A stretch of 7,757 bases of DNA from Rhodospirillaceae bacterium (GCA_002701455.1 NZVJ01000012.1:1-7757), one strand, 5' to 3'; shown: positions 1 to 6,583, counted from the first letter of the stretch. Made by a program: numbers and translations. The notes: generated from the letters alone by a model not told the origin.

Positions 1-2181
1 GAATTTATCGATAATTCCAAAGGTTCTGTTGGCAGACGAGATATTGCTAGAGCCTTCGGAATAAAATGCTCCAAGCGAATAGCTCTCAAACAATATCTAC
101 GACAACTGGTGGCCGAAGGATCAATTGCGCTGTCGGGCCGCAAGCGCGTCTCAGCAAAAAATGGTCTACCTCCTATTACAGTGCTCGAAGTTTTAAAGAT
201 TACCGACGACGGGGCTGCATTTGGCAGGCCTTTAAAAACAAATGGTATAAATCCAAACATAAAAGTATCCATTCACCTATCAGGCAAGGGTCCAAGCTTT
301 TCAGAGGGCGATAAGGTTCTGGCAAAAACCTCGAAAATCTCCTCTAATTTTTATAAAGCTTCTGTTATTCGGCGATTAGACAACACAAAAACAAAAATAT
401 TGGGAATTGTTGGGGAAGGAAACGATGGCCTTAGAGTAAACCCAATCAGCGGACGAAGATCAGAAGAGGCCATCGTGGATGAGAATAGCTCTCTAGAGGT
501 AAAAGCAGGCGATTTAGTCGAAGTTGAGATACAACCAACCCGGAAATTTGGTCTAAAGAGGGCAAAAATAATAGATGTTTTAAGCGATGAAGCTGATCAA
601 AACTTAGTAAGTTTAATTTCCATTAATGAATTTGATATCCCTACTGAATTTACTTCTGAAGCCTTATCCTTAGCTGATCAGGCACAGCCCATAAAGATAA
701 GCGATACCCGAGAAGACCTCCGCGACATCAACCTGGTTACTGTGGATGGAGAGGATGCTAGAGATTTTGACGATGCGATATGGGCGGAGAAGTTTGAAAA
801 TGCCGAGCACTCAAAAGGGTGGCGGTTGATTGTAGCAATAGCCGATGTGGCTCATTACGTCCGTGACGGGGATGCTTTAGATACTGAAGCCAGAAAGAGG
901 GGTAACTCCGTTTATTTTGCTGACCGCGTGGTACCCATGCTGCCTGAAAACCTTTCCAATGGTTTGTGTTCTCTAAAGCCTCATGAAGATAGAGGGTGTC
1001 TGGCAGTTGAGATAATAATCGACGAACTTGGCCGCAAAAAAAGTCACCGGTTTATTCGGGGAATTATGCGGTCAAAGGCGCGGTTAACTTACGAGCAGCT
1101 CGAAGAGGGATTTGGAGGCAATAAAGAAGCTTGTTCTTCAGAAATAATCGAATTAGCAAAGCCTTTATATGGAGCTTACAAATGTCTTTCTGATGCTCGC
1201 GAAACACGGGGTGCATTGAATATCGAAACTATAGAAAAGAAAATAAAGTTTAACAAAAACGGAAAAATCGAATCAATCCTACCGCGCGAACGCCTAGACA
1301 GTCATAAAGTCATTGAAGAATTTATGGTCTTAGCAAATGTCTGTGCGGCAGAGACACTAGAACAAAAAACGCACACTTGTGTATACAGAGTTCACGATGT
1401 CCCCTCTGAGGATAAAGTTCACGAGCTTAGAGAAAACCTTTCCAGTTTCGGATACAAGCTGGCTAAGGGACAAGTCTTACGGCCTAAGCTCTTTAATCAA
1501 ATTTTATCAAAAGCCAAGGGCAAAGAGTTCGAAGAAACAATAAATCAACTAATCTTGCGATCTCAAAGTCAAGCGGAATACTCAATCTCAAACATTGGTC
1601 ATTTTGGTCTTGGGTTAGCGCGCTATGCCCATTTTACATCACCGATAAGACGCTACTCCGACTTACTGGTTCACAGAGCTATCATCTCAGCTAATGATTT
1701 TATAAAAGGCAATAAGCAAGATATCGCCAACAAAAATCTGGAAGATATCTGCAGACACATCTCACAAACAGAGAGAAGAGCCGCAACAGCAGAACGTGCG
1801 GCAAATGACAGGTACTTAGCTTTATTTATGAAAGATAAGGTAGGGCAAACATTCGAAGCCACCATTTCTAGTGTGAAAAAATTTGGGGTTTTTGTAACTA
1901 TCAGAGACGGGTACGTGGATGCTCTCCTGCCTACCTCCAGACTGCCTGACGATTATTATCGCTATGACGAGAAGCGCCAAATTCTGGCGGGACGCCACAA
2001 TGGTTTAGTTCTCGGGTTGGGACAAAAACTTAACGTTATCCTTAAAACGGCAGACGCTATAACAGGACGCTTAGCAGTTGAATATGCTGGTGAGACCAAC
2101 GACTATAAAGATAATAACTACTCCAAAGCTACTGATAAAAGCTACCCTAGAAAATCTAAAAAACGACGCGGCCGGAAGTGA
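1..2181 (+). CDS. rnr: Ribonuclease R, 5'-truncated by the window edge
   Basis: RNase R is a processive 3'-to-5' exoribonuclease of the RNase II/RNB family that degrades structured RNA (mRNA decay, rRNA and tRNA quality control) in the cytoplasm. The frame is open from base 1, and codons 1-36 read as the usual N-terminal winged-helix segment (GRRDIARAFGIK, then an RIALKQYLRQL helix). The GTG at 109 is therefore internal, and the true start lies upstream, probably fewer than about 20 codons away. Window codons about 55-190 fit the cold-shock/OB domains. The RNB catalytic motif GEDARDFDDA is at nt 748-777, with acidic residues at codons 249, 255, 257 and 258 matching E. coli D272, D278, D280 and D281. 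HFTSPIRRYSDLLVHR lies near nt 1630-1677. An S1 domain spans nt 1840-2090, and a lysine/arginine-rich tail (PRKSKKRRGRK) ends the protein, as is common in RNase R. The 726 visible codons are close to full family length, with no frameshift seen. Confidence 0.96.
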   Translation, partial: EFIDNSKGSVGRRDIARAFGIKCSKRIALKQYLRQLVAEGSIALSGRKRVSAKNGLPPITVLEVLKITDDGAAFGRPLKTNGINPNIKVSIHLSGKGPSFSEGDKVLAKTSKISSNFYKASVIRRLDNTKTKILGIVGEGNDGLRVNPISGRRSEEAIVDENSSLEVKAGDLVEVEIQPTRKFGLKRAKIIDVLSDEADQNLVSLISINEFDIPTEFTSEALSLADQAQPIKISDTREDLRDINLVTVDGEDARDFDDAIWAEKFENAEHSKGWRLIVAIADVAHYVRDGDALDTEARKRGNSVYFADRVVPMLPENLSNGLCSLKPHEDRGCLAVEIIIDELGRKKSHRFIRGIMRSKARLTYEQLEEGFGGNKEACSSEIIELAKPLYGAYKCLSDARETRGALNIETIEKKIKFNKNGKIESILPRERLDSHKVIEEFMVLANVCAAETLEQKTHTCVYRVHDVPSEDKVHELRENLSSFGYKLAKGQVLRPKLFNQILSKAKGKEFEETINQLILRSQSQAEYSISNIGHFGLGLARYAHFTSPIRRYSDLLVHRAIISANDFIKGNKQDIANKNLEDICRHISQTERRAATAERAANDRYLALFMKDKVGQTFEATISSVKKFGVFVTIRDGYVDALLPTSRLPDDYYRYDEKRQILAGRHNGLVLGLGQKLNVILKTADAITGRLAVEYAGETNDYKDNNYSKATDKSYPRKSKKRRGRK

Positions 2182-2190
2182 CTAATAATT

Positions 2191-2218
2191 TTCTGGATAA
2201 AAATCTAATCATCCAGAA
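2191..2218 (+). repeat. Perfect 8-bp inverted repeat (hairpin) just after rnr
   Basis: TTCTGGAT at 2191-2198 is exactly complementary to ATCCAGAA at 2211-2218, with a 12-base A/T-rich loop. It begins 9 bases after the rnr stop codon. No run of T follows the right arm (the next bases are CGATAAGC), so it does not meet the definition of an intrinsic terminator. It could stabilise the rnr mRNA 3' end or separate rnr from rpmG transcription. The hairpin is seen directly; its function is inferred. Confidence 0.5.
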
Positions 2219-2244
2219 CGATAAGCATTTGAGGTTTACTTTTC

Positions 2245-2272
2245 TTGACTTCCCTTTGTAAGAGTGTATTTT
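2245..2272 (+). promoter_or_regulatory. Putative sigma-70 type promoter of rpmG
   Basis: A -35 box TTGACT (2245-2250, five of six consensus bases, preceded by C to give the CTTGAC favoured in alphaproteobacteria) is followed after 16 bases by a -10-like TATTTT (2267-2272, four of six). Transcription would start near 2279, leaving a leader of about 35 bases before the rpmG ATG. This gives rpmG a promoter separate from rnr, which suits a ribosomal protein gene. The call rests on consensus matching only. Confidence 0.5.
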
Positions 2273-2299
2273 CCAAAGCCTGATTGCCGATTATTGTAT

Positions 2300-2303
2300 G
2301 GAG
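2300..2303 (+). promoter_or_regulatory. Ribosome binding site that fixes the rpmG start
   Basis: GGAG at 2300-2303 sits 10 bases before the ATG at 2314, with a second weaker AGGT at 2305-2308. An in-frame TTG at 2284 would add ten residues ([10 protein letters not shown]) that no L33 family member needs. It lies upstream of this Shine-Dalgarno, so the start is placed at 2314. Confidence 0.7.
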
Positions 2304-2313
2304 TAGGTTAAAC

Positions 2314-2481
2314 ATGGCAAAACCAGCGACGGTCTTAATAAAAATGGTAAGCACTGCAGACACCGGGCACTATTACGTCACTAAAAAAAATCCCCGCACT
2401 CAAACAGAGAAGCTTGAGCTAAAGAAATATGATCCTGTTGTAAGAAAACATGTCCTCTACAAGGAAGGCAAAATCAAGTAG
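2314..2481 (+). CDS. rpmG: Large ribosomal subunit protein bL33, zinc-free form
   Basis: This is a small basic protein of the 50S ribosomal subunit, located near the tRNA exit site. The 55-residue product begins [18 protein letters not shown], contains the family signature [22 protein letters not shown], and ends with a lysine-rich VLYKEGKIK. Its length is exactly typical of proteobacterial L33. It contains no cysteine, so it is the C-minus paralogue type that lacks the zinc-ribbon CxxC pairs. Linkage of rpmG to rnr is common in alphaproteobacteria. The start is ATG 2314, chosen on the Shine-Dalgarno at 2300-2303 and on family length. The gene faces the stop codon of the next, oppositely oriented gene across only 12 bases, and no T-tract terminator is visible there. 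Confidence 0.97.
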   Translation: MAKPATVLIKMVSTADTGHYYVTKKNPRTQTEKLELKKYDPVVRKHVLYKEGKIK

Positions 2482-2493
2482 CTACGAATCCTG

Positions 2494-3918
2494 CTAGAGC
2501 CCCGGGCCACCTAGGATATTCTCATTAATACTTCGCTCAAGGTATCGGCCGTCAGATAAATCCCCATAAAACTCTCCGTTTTCAACCACAATTTTACCTC
2601 TTAGTACAGTCATTACGGGCCAGGCGGTTATGTCGTGTCCCTCCCACGGACTGTAATCTGCCTCGTGAAGATCTTCTAATCTAACTGTTTTCTTTATTGT
2701 TGGATCCAATACTGCAATATCAGCATCACTTCCCACCGCAATTGCACCTTTTCGTGGATACATTCCCATAATCTTTGCAGCATTTGCAGAACATAGATCT
2801 ACAAACCGTTCCAACGAGTACGCTCGCTGAGTAACCATTTCATGGTACATGACACTAAGTCGGGGTTCAACGCCGGCATTCCCGCCGGTGGTATCATCTA
2901 TTCTGTCGCCGACCGTCTTTAGCTGTAAAGAGCAGCAAATTTCGTCAGTCGCAACGCTATTTATAGAACCATCAAGGGTACCCTGCCAAAGTTCAGCCTG
3001 GTCTGCCGGTGACTTGAGAGAAGGATAGGTATGATATATTTGACCATTAGCCCGTTTGTAATCATTAGAGTTGTAGAGCATATATTGATGCAGTGTTTCT
3101 CCATAAATCGCCTGCCCCTTTGCACGAGCTTCTCTTATTGCTTGAACTCCCGTTCCAGCACTTACATGCATCATATATAACGGTGTGTTTTCCGATTCAG
3201 CTAAACGAATCACACGTCTGAAAGAAAGGTCTTCAGATAAAGCATTATGTACTTCGGCTAAATTATGAAAACTGACTCGTCCTTCTCTGATTAATTTTTC
3301 ATACATATGCATGACAAGGTCGTTGTCTTCTGCGTGGATTACACCAAGCCCTTTTGTTCGTGTTATTATCTTAAACACTTCCCAGATATCACCAAAATGA
3401 ACCATCCTACCTGCACGGCTTGGCGTAATATTGGTCGTAAAAATTTTTACGGTAGGGTAGCCATTTGGTATCAATTCCTCTAATTCCTGAAGTACAGGTG
3501 GCTCAATATCTCCTAAAAGCATCAGATGATAAGCATAGTCGCAATAACAGTTATCAACCCAGTCTTCATCTCTTCTTCTAATAACATCTTTCAGGGGGAT
3601 GTCCTCAGTCCGTGCCGCAAAATCCAGCAAGGTTGTTGTGCCGCCGTATAGTGCCGCTTTGCTAACAACTTCTGGGCCTGCCGAATATGTTGAGCTACCA
3701 TCGGGCATCGGCATATGCCATTTGCAATGCACGTGCGGATCAATTCCGCCAGGGATGACAATTTTTCCAGAAGTATCAACGCATCGTTTCGCCTGTTCAT
3801 TAGGGATCGCGTTGGGGTTTGTAATAGCTTCTATTAATTCGCCCTTCAAAACCACGTCTTGTATGGCTACGCCCTGCGGTGTCACTACCGTTCCACCGCG
3901 CAGAATGATATCAAACAT
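2494..3918 (-). CDS. Dihydropyrimidinase/hydantoinase-like cyclic amidohydrolase
   Basis: This 474-residue protein belongs to the amidohydrolase superfamily (dihydropyrimidinase, D-hydantoinase, allantoinase, CRMP), cytosolic enzymes that hydrolyse a cyclic amide or ureide ring with a two-metal centre. All six expected metal ligands are present: H62 and H64 (DPHVHCKWHMP), K158 for carbamylation (YPTVKIF), H195 (VIHAEDND), H251 (MMHVSAG) and D325 (SVATDE). Family C-terminal hallmarks follow: NAAKIMGMYPRKGAIAVGSD, DIAVLDP and YSPWEG. Length is normal for the family. Three features are not textbook: N163 stands where hydantoinases have the catalytic Tyr of KVFMAY, TYPSLK replaces MSPPLR, and the metal-binding Asp is followed by Glu (TDEICCS), not the usual His of (S/T)DHC. 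It is the last gene of the operon, 47 bases after the CobW gene, with GGAG at 3929-3932 ten bases before its ATG. The fold and catalytic class are secure; the substrate is not. A hydantoin, a dihydropyrimidine or another cyclic ureide are all possible. Confidence 0.9.
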   Translation of the reverse strand: MFDIILRGGTVVTPQGVAIQDVVLKGELIEAITNPNAIPNEQAKRCVDTSGKIVIPGGIDPHVHCKWHMPMPDGSSTYSAGPEVVSKAALYGGTTTLLDFAARTEDIPLKDVIRRRDEDWVDNCYCDYAYHLMLLGDIEPPVLQELEELIPNGYPTVKIFTTNITPSRAGRMVHFGDIWEVFKIITRTKGLGVIHAEDNDLVMHMYEKLIREGRVSFHNLAEVHNALSEDLSFRRVIRLAESENTPLYMMHVSAGTGVQAIREARAKGQAIYGETLHQYMLYNSNDYKRANGQIYHTYPSLKSPADQAELWQGTLDGSINSVATDEICCSLQLKTVGDRIDDTTGGNAGVEPRLSVMYHEMVTQRAYSLERFVDLCSANAAKIMGMYPRKGAIAVGSDADIAVLDPTIKKTVRLEDLHEADYSPWEGHDITAWPVMTVLRGKIVVENGEFYGDLSDGRYLERSINENILGGPGL

Positions 3919-3965
3919 AATATCGTTACTCCATATTGAACATACCTATAATTTTATGACGATTA

Positions 3966-4961
3966 TCAAATCGTTTGCGACACTTCCTCTTCAATGGTCT
4001 CTAAAACTGCTTCCATCCAGTTTAACGACAATCTCCGACCTATCAATACCAAACGCGTTTCCGGCTCCTCACCCGACCAATCTTCCATCCAGGACATAGG
4101 GTGAAATACGTGCTGTACACCGTGAATAACGGCGGGCGTTGCCGGCGCTTCCTCTACATATACTATACCTTTCAATCTAACTAAGTGTTGTCCTAATACC
4201 TGGGCGAGCGTTTCAAGAAAAAGTGTTAACGTAACGGCCCTTAGCGGCTTTTTTCTGCGTAATGATATAGAATGCAGATCACTATGCGTATGGTGATGAC
4301 TATTCTCATGAAGATCATCCTCAAATACCTTATCATTCTGTCGTCCATTCACAGAGAAAAGATCAACCTCCGTCTTTCCAGAGCTACTTTTATAGATAAA
4401 GGCTTCGGGATTAATACGCTTCAATTCGTGTTTCAAATCATCAACGTCAGTCGGGTCAATATCAGACTTTGTTATTAAAATAATATCCGCTAGGGCTATT
4501 TGCTGCTGACATTCCGTAAAAGTTTTAATGGAATTTAACCCATTTACCGCATCTACCGTTATAACCACACGATCTAGGCTTACTAGTGACTTGAGATATT
4601 CATTGTATATCAACGAGTGAAGTATAGGCCCGGGATCCGCCAATCCTGTGGTTTCTAGAATAATTCGATCAAAGACCCTTCCCTTCTTCTGACGCGTCAT
4701 AAGCCGTTCTATCGCTTCCTGCAGATCTCCCCTCATCACGCAGCAAATACAACCAGTACTTAATTCCACCAGATCTTCCTCACTCGACTCTATCAGCTCA
4801 TGGTCTAGCCCAATCTCTCCAAACTCATTTATAATGACTGCAGTTCTTTTTAGATCCGAACGTTCCAACAAATTCCTTATTAGGGTCGTTTTTCCACTCC
4901 CCAGAAAACCGCTTAGGACAGTCATTTCAACCGGCGGCATATCGGAAACTTGCTCTATCAT
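3966..4961 (-). CDS. CobW/COG0523 (G3E) GTPase, putative metallochaperone
   Basis: This 331-residue protein is of the CobW/YjiA/ZNG1 family, GTP-hydrolysing metal-binding proteins that deliver or insert metal (Zn, Co, Fe, Ni) into client enzymes. Visible motifs are the P-loop GFLGSGKTT (18-26), the Mg/switch segment NEFGEIGLD (45-53), the metal-binding CxCC motif in GCICC (C71, C73, C74), ETTGLADP (103-110) and the G4 guanine motif TKSD (164-167). A histidine-rich loop at 218-230 has six His in 13 residues. A CobW C-terminal domain runs from about 240 to 326, with VRLKGIVYVEE and a GVQHVFHP turn. Its ATG overlaps the stop of the 93-residue gene upstream (ATGA, 4958-4961) and only weak Shine-Dalgarno sequence precedes it, so translation is probably coupled. 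It lies between genes for two metalloenzymes, which makes them candidate clients. The protein family is near certain; the metal and the client are unknown. Confidence 0.92.
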   Translation of the reverse strand: MIEQVSDMPPVEMTVLSGFLGSGKTTLIRNLLERSDLKRTAVIINEFGEIGLDHELIESSEEDLVELSTGCICCVMRGDLQEAIERLMTRQKKGRVFDRIILETTGLADPGPILHSLIYNEYLKSLVSLDRVVITVDAVNGLNSIKTFTECQQQIALADIILITKSDIDPTDVDDLKHELKRINPEAFIYKSSSGKTEVDLFSVNGRQNDKVFEDDLHENSHHHTHSDLHSISLRRKKPLRAVTLTLFLETLAQVLGQHLVRLKGIVYVEEAPATPAVIHGVQHVFHPMSWMEDWSGEEPETRLVLIGRRLSLNWMEAVLETIEEEVSQTI

Positions 4962-5239
4962 CGTGCAAAAATTACCCGTGCTTTTGGCTGGTCAGGCCGC
5001 AGTAATCTTGAAAGAGAATTAAGCATTGAACCAATAGACGGATGTACTCTCTCTTTGCCATCCGGCCTTATTATACGCCAAATCACCCCAAAAGATGCAA
5101 TTTCGTGCGATATGGAAAATTTATCCTCACCTCTCAAAAGAAAACAAGAACTCTGGTTTTCTAAAAATTTCAACTCACAATTAATGTCCCAAATCATGGT
5201 GGTGGTGCGTATAATTTCTTCAAATCTTTCCGGCGTCAT
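4958..5239 (-). CDS. Unrecognised 93-residue protein in the hydrolase operon
   Basis: I do not recognise this protein. It is judged real because its start overlaps the stop of the upstream hydrolase gene and its stop overlaps the start of the CobW gene, each as a 4-base ATGA (5236-5239 and 4958-4961). It also fills the interval exactly. The product begins MTPERFEEIIRTTTMIWD and carries a central HEIASFGVIWRIIRPDGKER and a basic C-terminal third rich in Arg, Lys and Pro. There is no signal peptide, no membrane segment and no obvious metal motif; two cysteines (C21, C32) and two histidines (H45, H66) are scattered. No strong Shine-Dalgarno is visible (only GGTGG about 13 bases upstream), which fits translational coupling. 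An antisense open frame on the plus strand covers the same bases but lacks such context. A role as a subunit, adaptor or assembly factor for the adjacent hydrolases or the GTPase is speculation. Confidence 0.75.
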   Translation of the reverse strand: MTPERFEEIIRTTTMIWDINCELKFLENQSSCFLLRGEDKFSISHEIASFGVIWRIIRPDGKERVHPSIGSMLNSLSRLLRPDQPKARVIFAR

Positions 5240-6516
5240 TTTTGATTACACAGCCACCAAGCCAAAAGCCTAGTCGCTTCCATAAAATCCGATATCTCCA
5301 TTGCCTCATCAGGGTTATGACTACCATTCGCATTACGAATGAAAAGCATCTGCGTTGGAACACCAGCCGCGGCAAAAGCTGCTGCGTCGTGACTAGCACC
5401 ACTCGGAATCTCCATATGAGGTATGCCTAAAGACTCTGCGCCCATCAGCATTCGTGTTCTGATTGACTCATTCATTGGACCAGGCGCTGCTCTAGTAAAA
5501 TTCCCTAAGTTAAATTTTACACCACGTTTTTTTTCAATGTCAGCGACGACTTCGCATACCCGTTTAGTCATCAACTCAATAAAATCTCCGTCAAGGCTGC
5601 GCATATCGAGACTGAATTCGACAGCTCCCGAAATTTTAGTCATCGCGTGCCAATCTTTATCAGTAAAAATTTTACCGACAGTAAAAGCAAAATCTTTATC
5701 GTTTTCTTCGCAATCATCCCATACCGAATCTAAATAAGTAATGAGATCTACTACAGCCAAAACAGCGTCTTTCCTATAACTTCTTGGAACACCGCCGCAA
5801 TGGGAATATTCACCAATACATTTAGCAGAAGGAAGCCGTCTATTACCTCTTATCCCCGTAACGATACCTACTGGAAGCCCCTTACTTTCAAGAACTGGTC
5901 CTTGTTCTATATGAACTTCCAGATATGCCTCCAGGGAAGAGGGCGGGAGATAGACATGTCCCGATCTAAGGACTTCAGGATCACAGCCTGCTTTTGACAT
6001 GTGTTCCGCAAGTGAAATTCCTGTGTCCGATCTTTTAGCATTATCAAGCGAATCTTTTGGCAGTGTACCAAGAGCTGATCTACTACCGATATACGACACA
6101 CCAAACCATGCACTCTCCTCTGCCCGAATACCCATTACTCTGACATCTTGCGGAAGCTGAATACCTGCTTCAATGAGCCCAGCACATGCAACTAATCCTG
6201 ATATGACGCCAGCCGCACCATCAAAATTTCCACCTTGGGCTACAGAATCTATATGCGACCCTATCACGATTGGCGGCGCTTCTTGAGATTGGCCTTGCAT
6301 TGTCATGTAAATATTTCCTGCGGCATCGTGGTCGATAGCAAGCCCTAAATCTTTAGCCCACCGTTCAAGCAGATCACTGGCGACTTGTTCCCCTTCTCCG
6401 TAGGAGGCTCGTGTCACTCCAACACCATCAAAGGTCTTATTATAAAGTTCGCTAAATATCTGGCTTGCTAATTTTGTATGTTTCGCAACATCCGCAGAAG
6501 GATCCACACTGCTCAT
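5236..6516 (-). CDS. M20-family N-carbamoyl-amino-acid hydrolase (HyuC/AmaB/beta-ureidopropionase type)
   Basis: This 426-residue cytosolic zinc-type amidohydrolase belongs to the M20 peptidase-like family that includes N-carbamoyl-L-amino-acid hydrolase, bacterial beta-ureidopropionase and allantoate amidohydrolase. These enzymes release CO2 and ammonia from an N-carbamoyl group. Metal-site motifs are all visible: H88 (IGSHIDSV), D99 (GGNFDGAAGV), E133 and E134 (RAEESAWFG), H202 (LEVHIEQGPVLE) and H400 (GSHNPDEAM). The dimerisation-domain segment has H239 (GEYSHCGGVP), and DMRS (304-307) and SGASHDAAAF (372-381) are further family hallmarks. The dimer-domain motif differs from the usual HAGTTPM, so the substrate may differ too. 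Length is normal. The start at 6516 has GGAG (6525-6528) eight bases upstream. It is the first gene of the minus-strand operon, and its stop overlaps the next start. Pairing with a hydantoinase-like enzyme suggests the second step of cyclic ureide breakdown. The family is certain; the exact carbamoyl substrate is inferred. Confidence 0.92.
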   Translation of the reverse strand: MSSVDPSADVAKHTKLASQIFSELYNKTFDGVGVTRASYGEGEQVASDLLERWAKDLGLAIDHDAAGNIYMTMQGQSQEAPPIVIGSHIDSVAQGGNFDGAAGVISGLVACAGLIEAGIQLPQDVRVMGIRAEESAWFGVSYIGSRSALGTLPKDSLDNAKRSDTGISLAEHMSKAGCDPEVLRSGHVYLPPSSLEAYLEVHIEQGPVLESKGLPVGIVTGIRGNRRLPSAKCIGEYSHCGGVPRSYRKDAVLAVVDLITYLDSVWDDCEENDKDFAFTVGKIFTDKDWHAMTKISGAVEFSLDMRSLDGDFIELMTKRVCEVVADIEKKRGVKFNLGNFTRAAPGPMNESIRTRMLMGAESLGIPHMEIPSGASHDAAAFAAAGVPTQMLFIRNANGSHNPDEAMEISDFMEATRLLAWWLCNQK

Positions 6517-6542
6517 CTATCATACTCCAAACATTCATAAGC

Positions 6543-6572
6543 CCATCAATTTTGTTGGCAAAGCCATCTATT
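6543..6572 (+). repeat. Direct repeat CCATCWATT, 21-base period, in the divergent promoter region
   Basis: CCATCAATT (6543-6551) and CCATCTATT (6564-6572) differ at one base, and their starts are 21 bases apart, about two helical turns. They flank the candidate plus-strand -35 box and lie immediately downstream of the candidate minus-strand start site. A shorter copy, CATCTAT, is at 6514-6520 over the hydrolase start codon. The spacing is what a dimeric regulator might use, but short repeats can arise by chance in AT-rich DNA. Confidence 0.25.
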
Positions 6573-6583
6573 GACCTGATTAT
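6555..6583 (+). promoter_or_regulatory. Putative promoter of the NIPSNAP gene
   Basis: On the plus strand, TTGGCA (6555-6560, five of six -35 bases) is followed after 17 bases by GATTAT (6578-6583, four of six -10 bases). Transcription would start near 6590, about 35 bases before the ATG at 6625. Alternatives in the same stretch, such as TTGACC at 6571 or TACAAT at 6591, have poor spacing. The candidate shares bases with the minus-strand promoter, so the two would compete. Confidence 0.33.

Noticed and set aside
109..111. GTG at 109 as the start of RNase R
   Set aside because: The frame is open back to base 1, and the preceding 36 codons encode the conserved winged-helix segment of RNase R, so the gene starts outside the window.
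2284..2313. TTG start giving a 65-residue L33
   Set aside because: The ten extra residues are not part of the L33 family and lie upstream of the Shine-Dalgarno at 2300-2303. The 55-residue form from 2314 has the normal family length.
2488..2517. Possible bidirectional terminator between rpmG and the amidohydrolase gene
   Set aside because: ATCCT (2488-2492) and AGGAT (2513-2517) can pair, but the stem is only five bases around a 20-base interior and no T-tract flanks it on either strand.
3599..4099. Plus-strand open frame of 166 codons
   Set aside because: It lies antisense across the start of the amidohydrolase gene and the end of the CobW gene, both of which have clear catalytic motifs. 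It is a shadow frame.
4272..4310. Histidine-codon cluster as a nucleotide tandem repeat
   Set aside because: The low-complexity look comes from codons for the histidine-rich loop of the CobW GTPase (residues 218-230), a usual feature of that family, and not from a DNA repeat.
4950..5273. Plus-strand open frame of 107 codons opposite the small operon gene
   Set aside because: It is antisense to the 93-residue gene and the ends of its neighbours, lacks a good ribosome site and shows no recognisable protein features. The minus-strand gene has two coupling overlaps.
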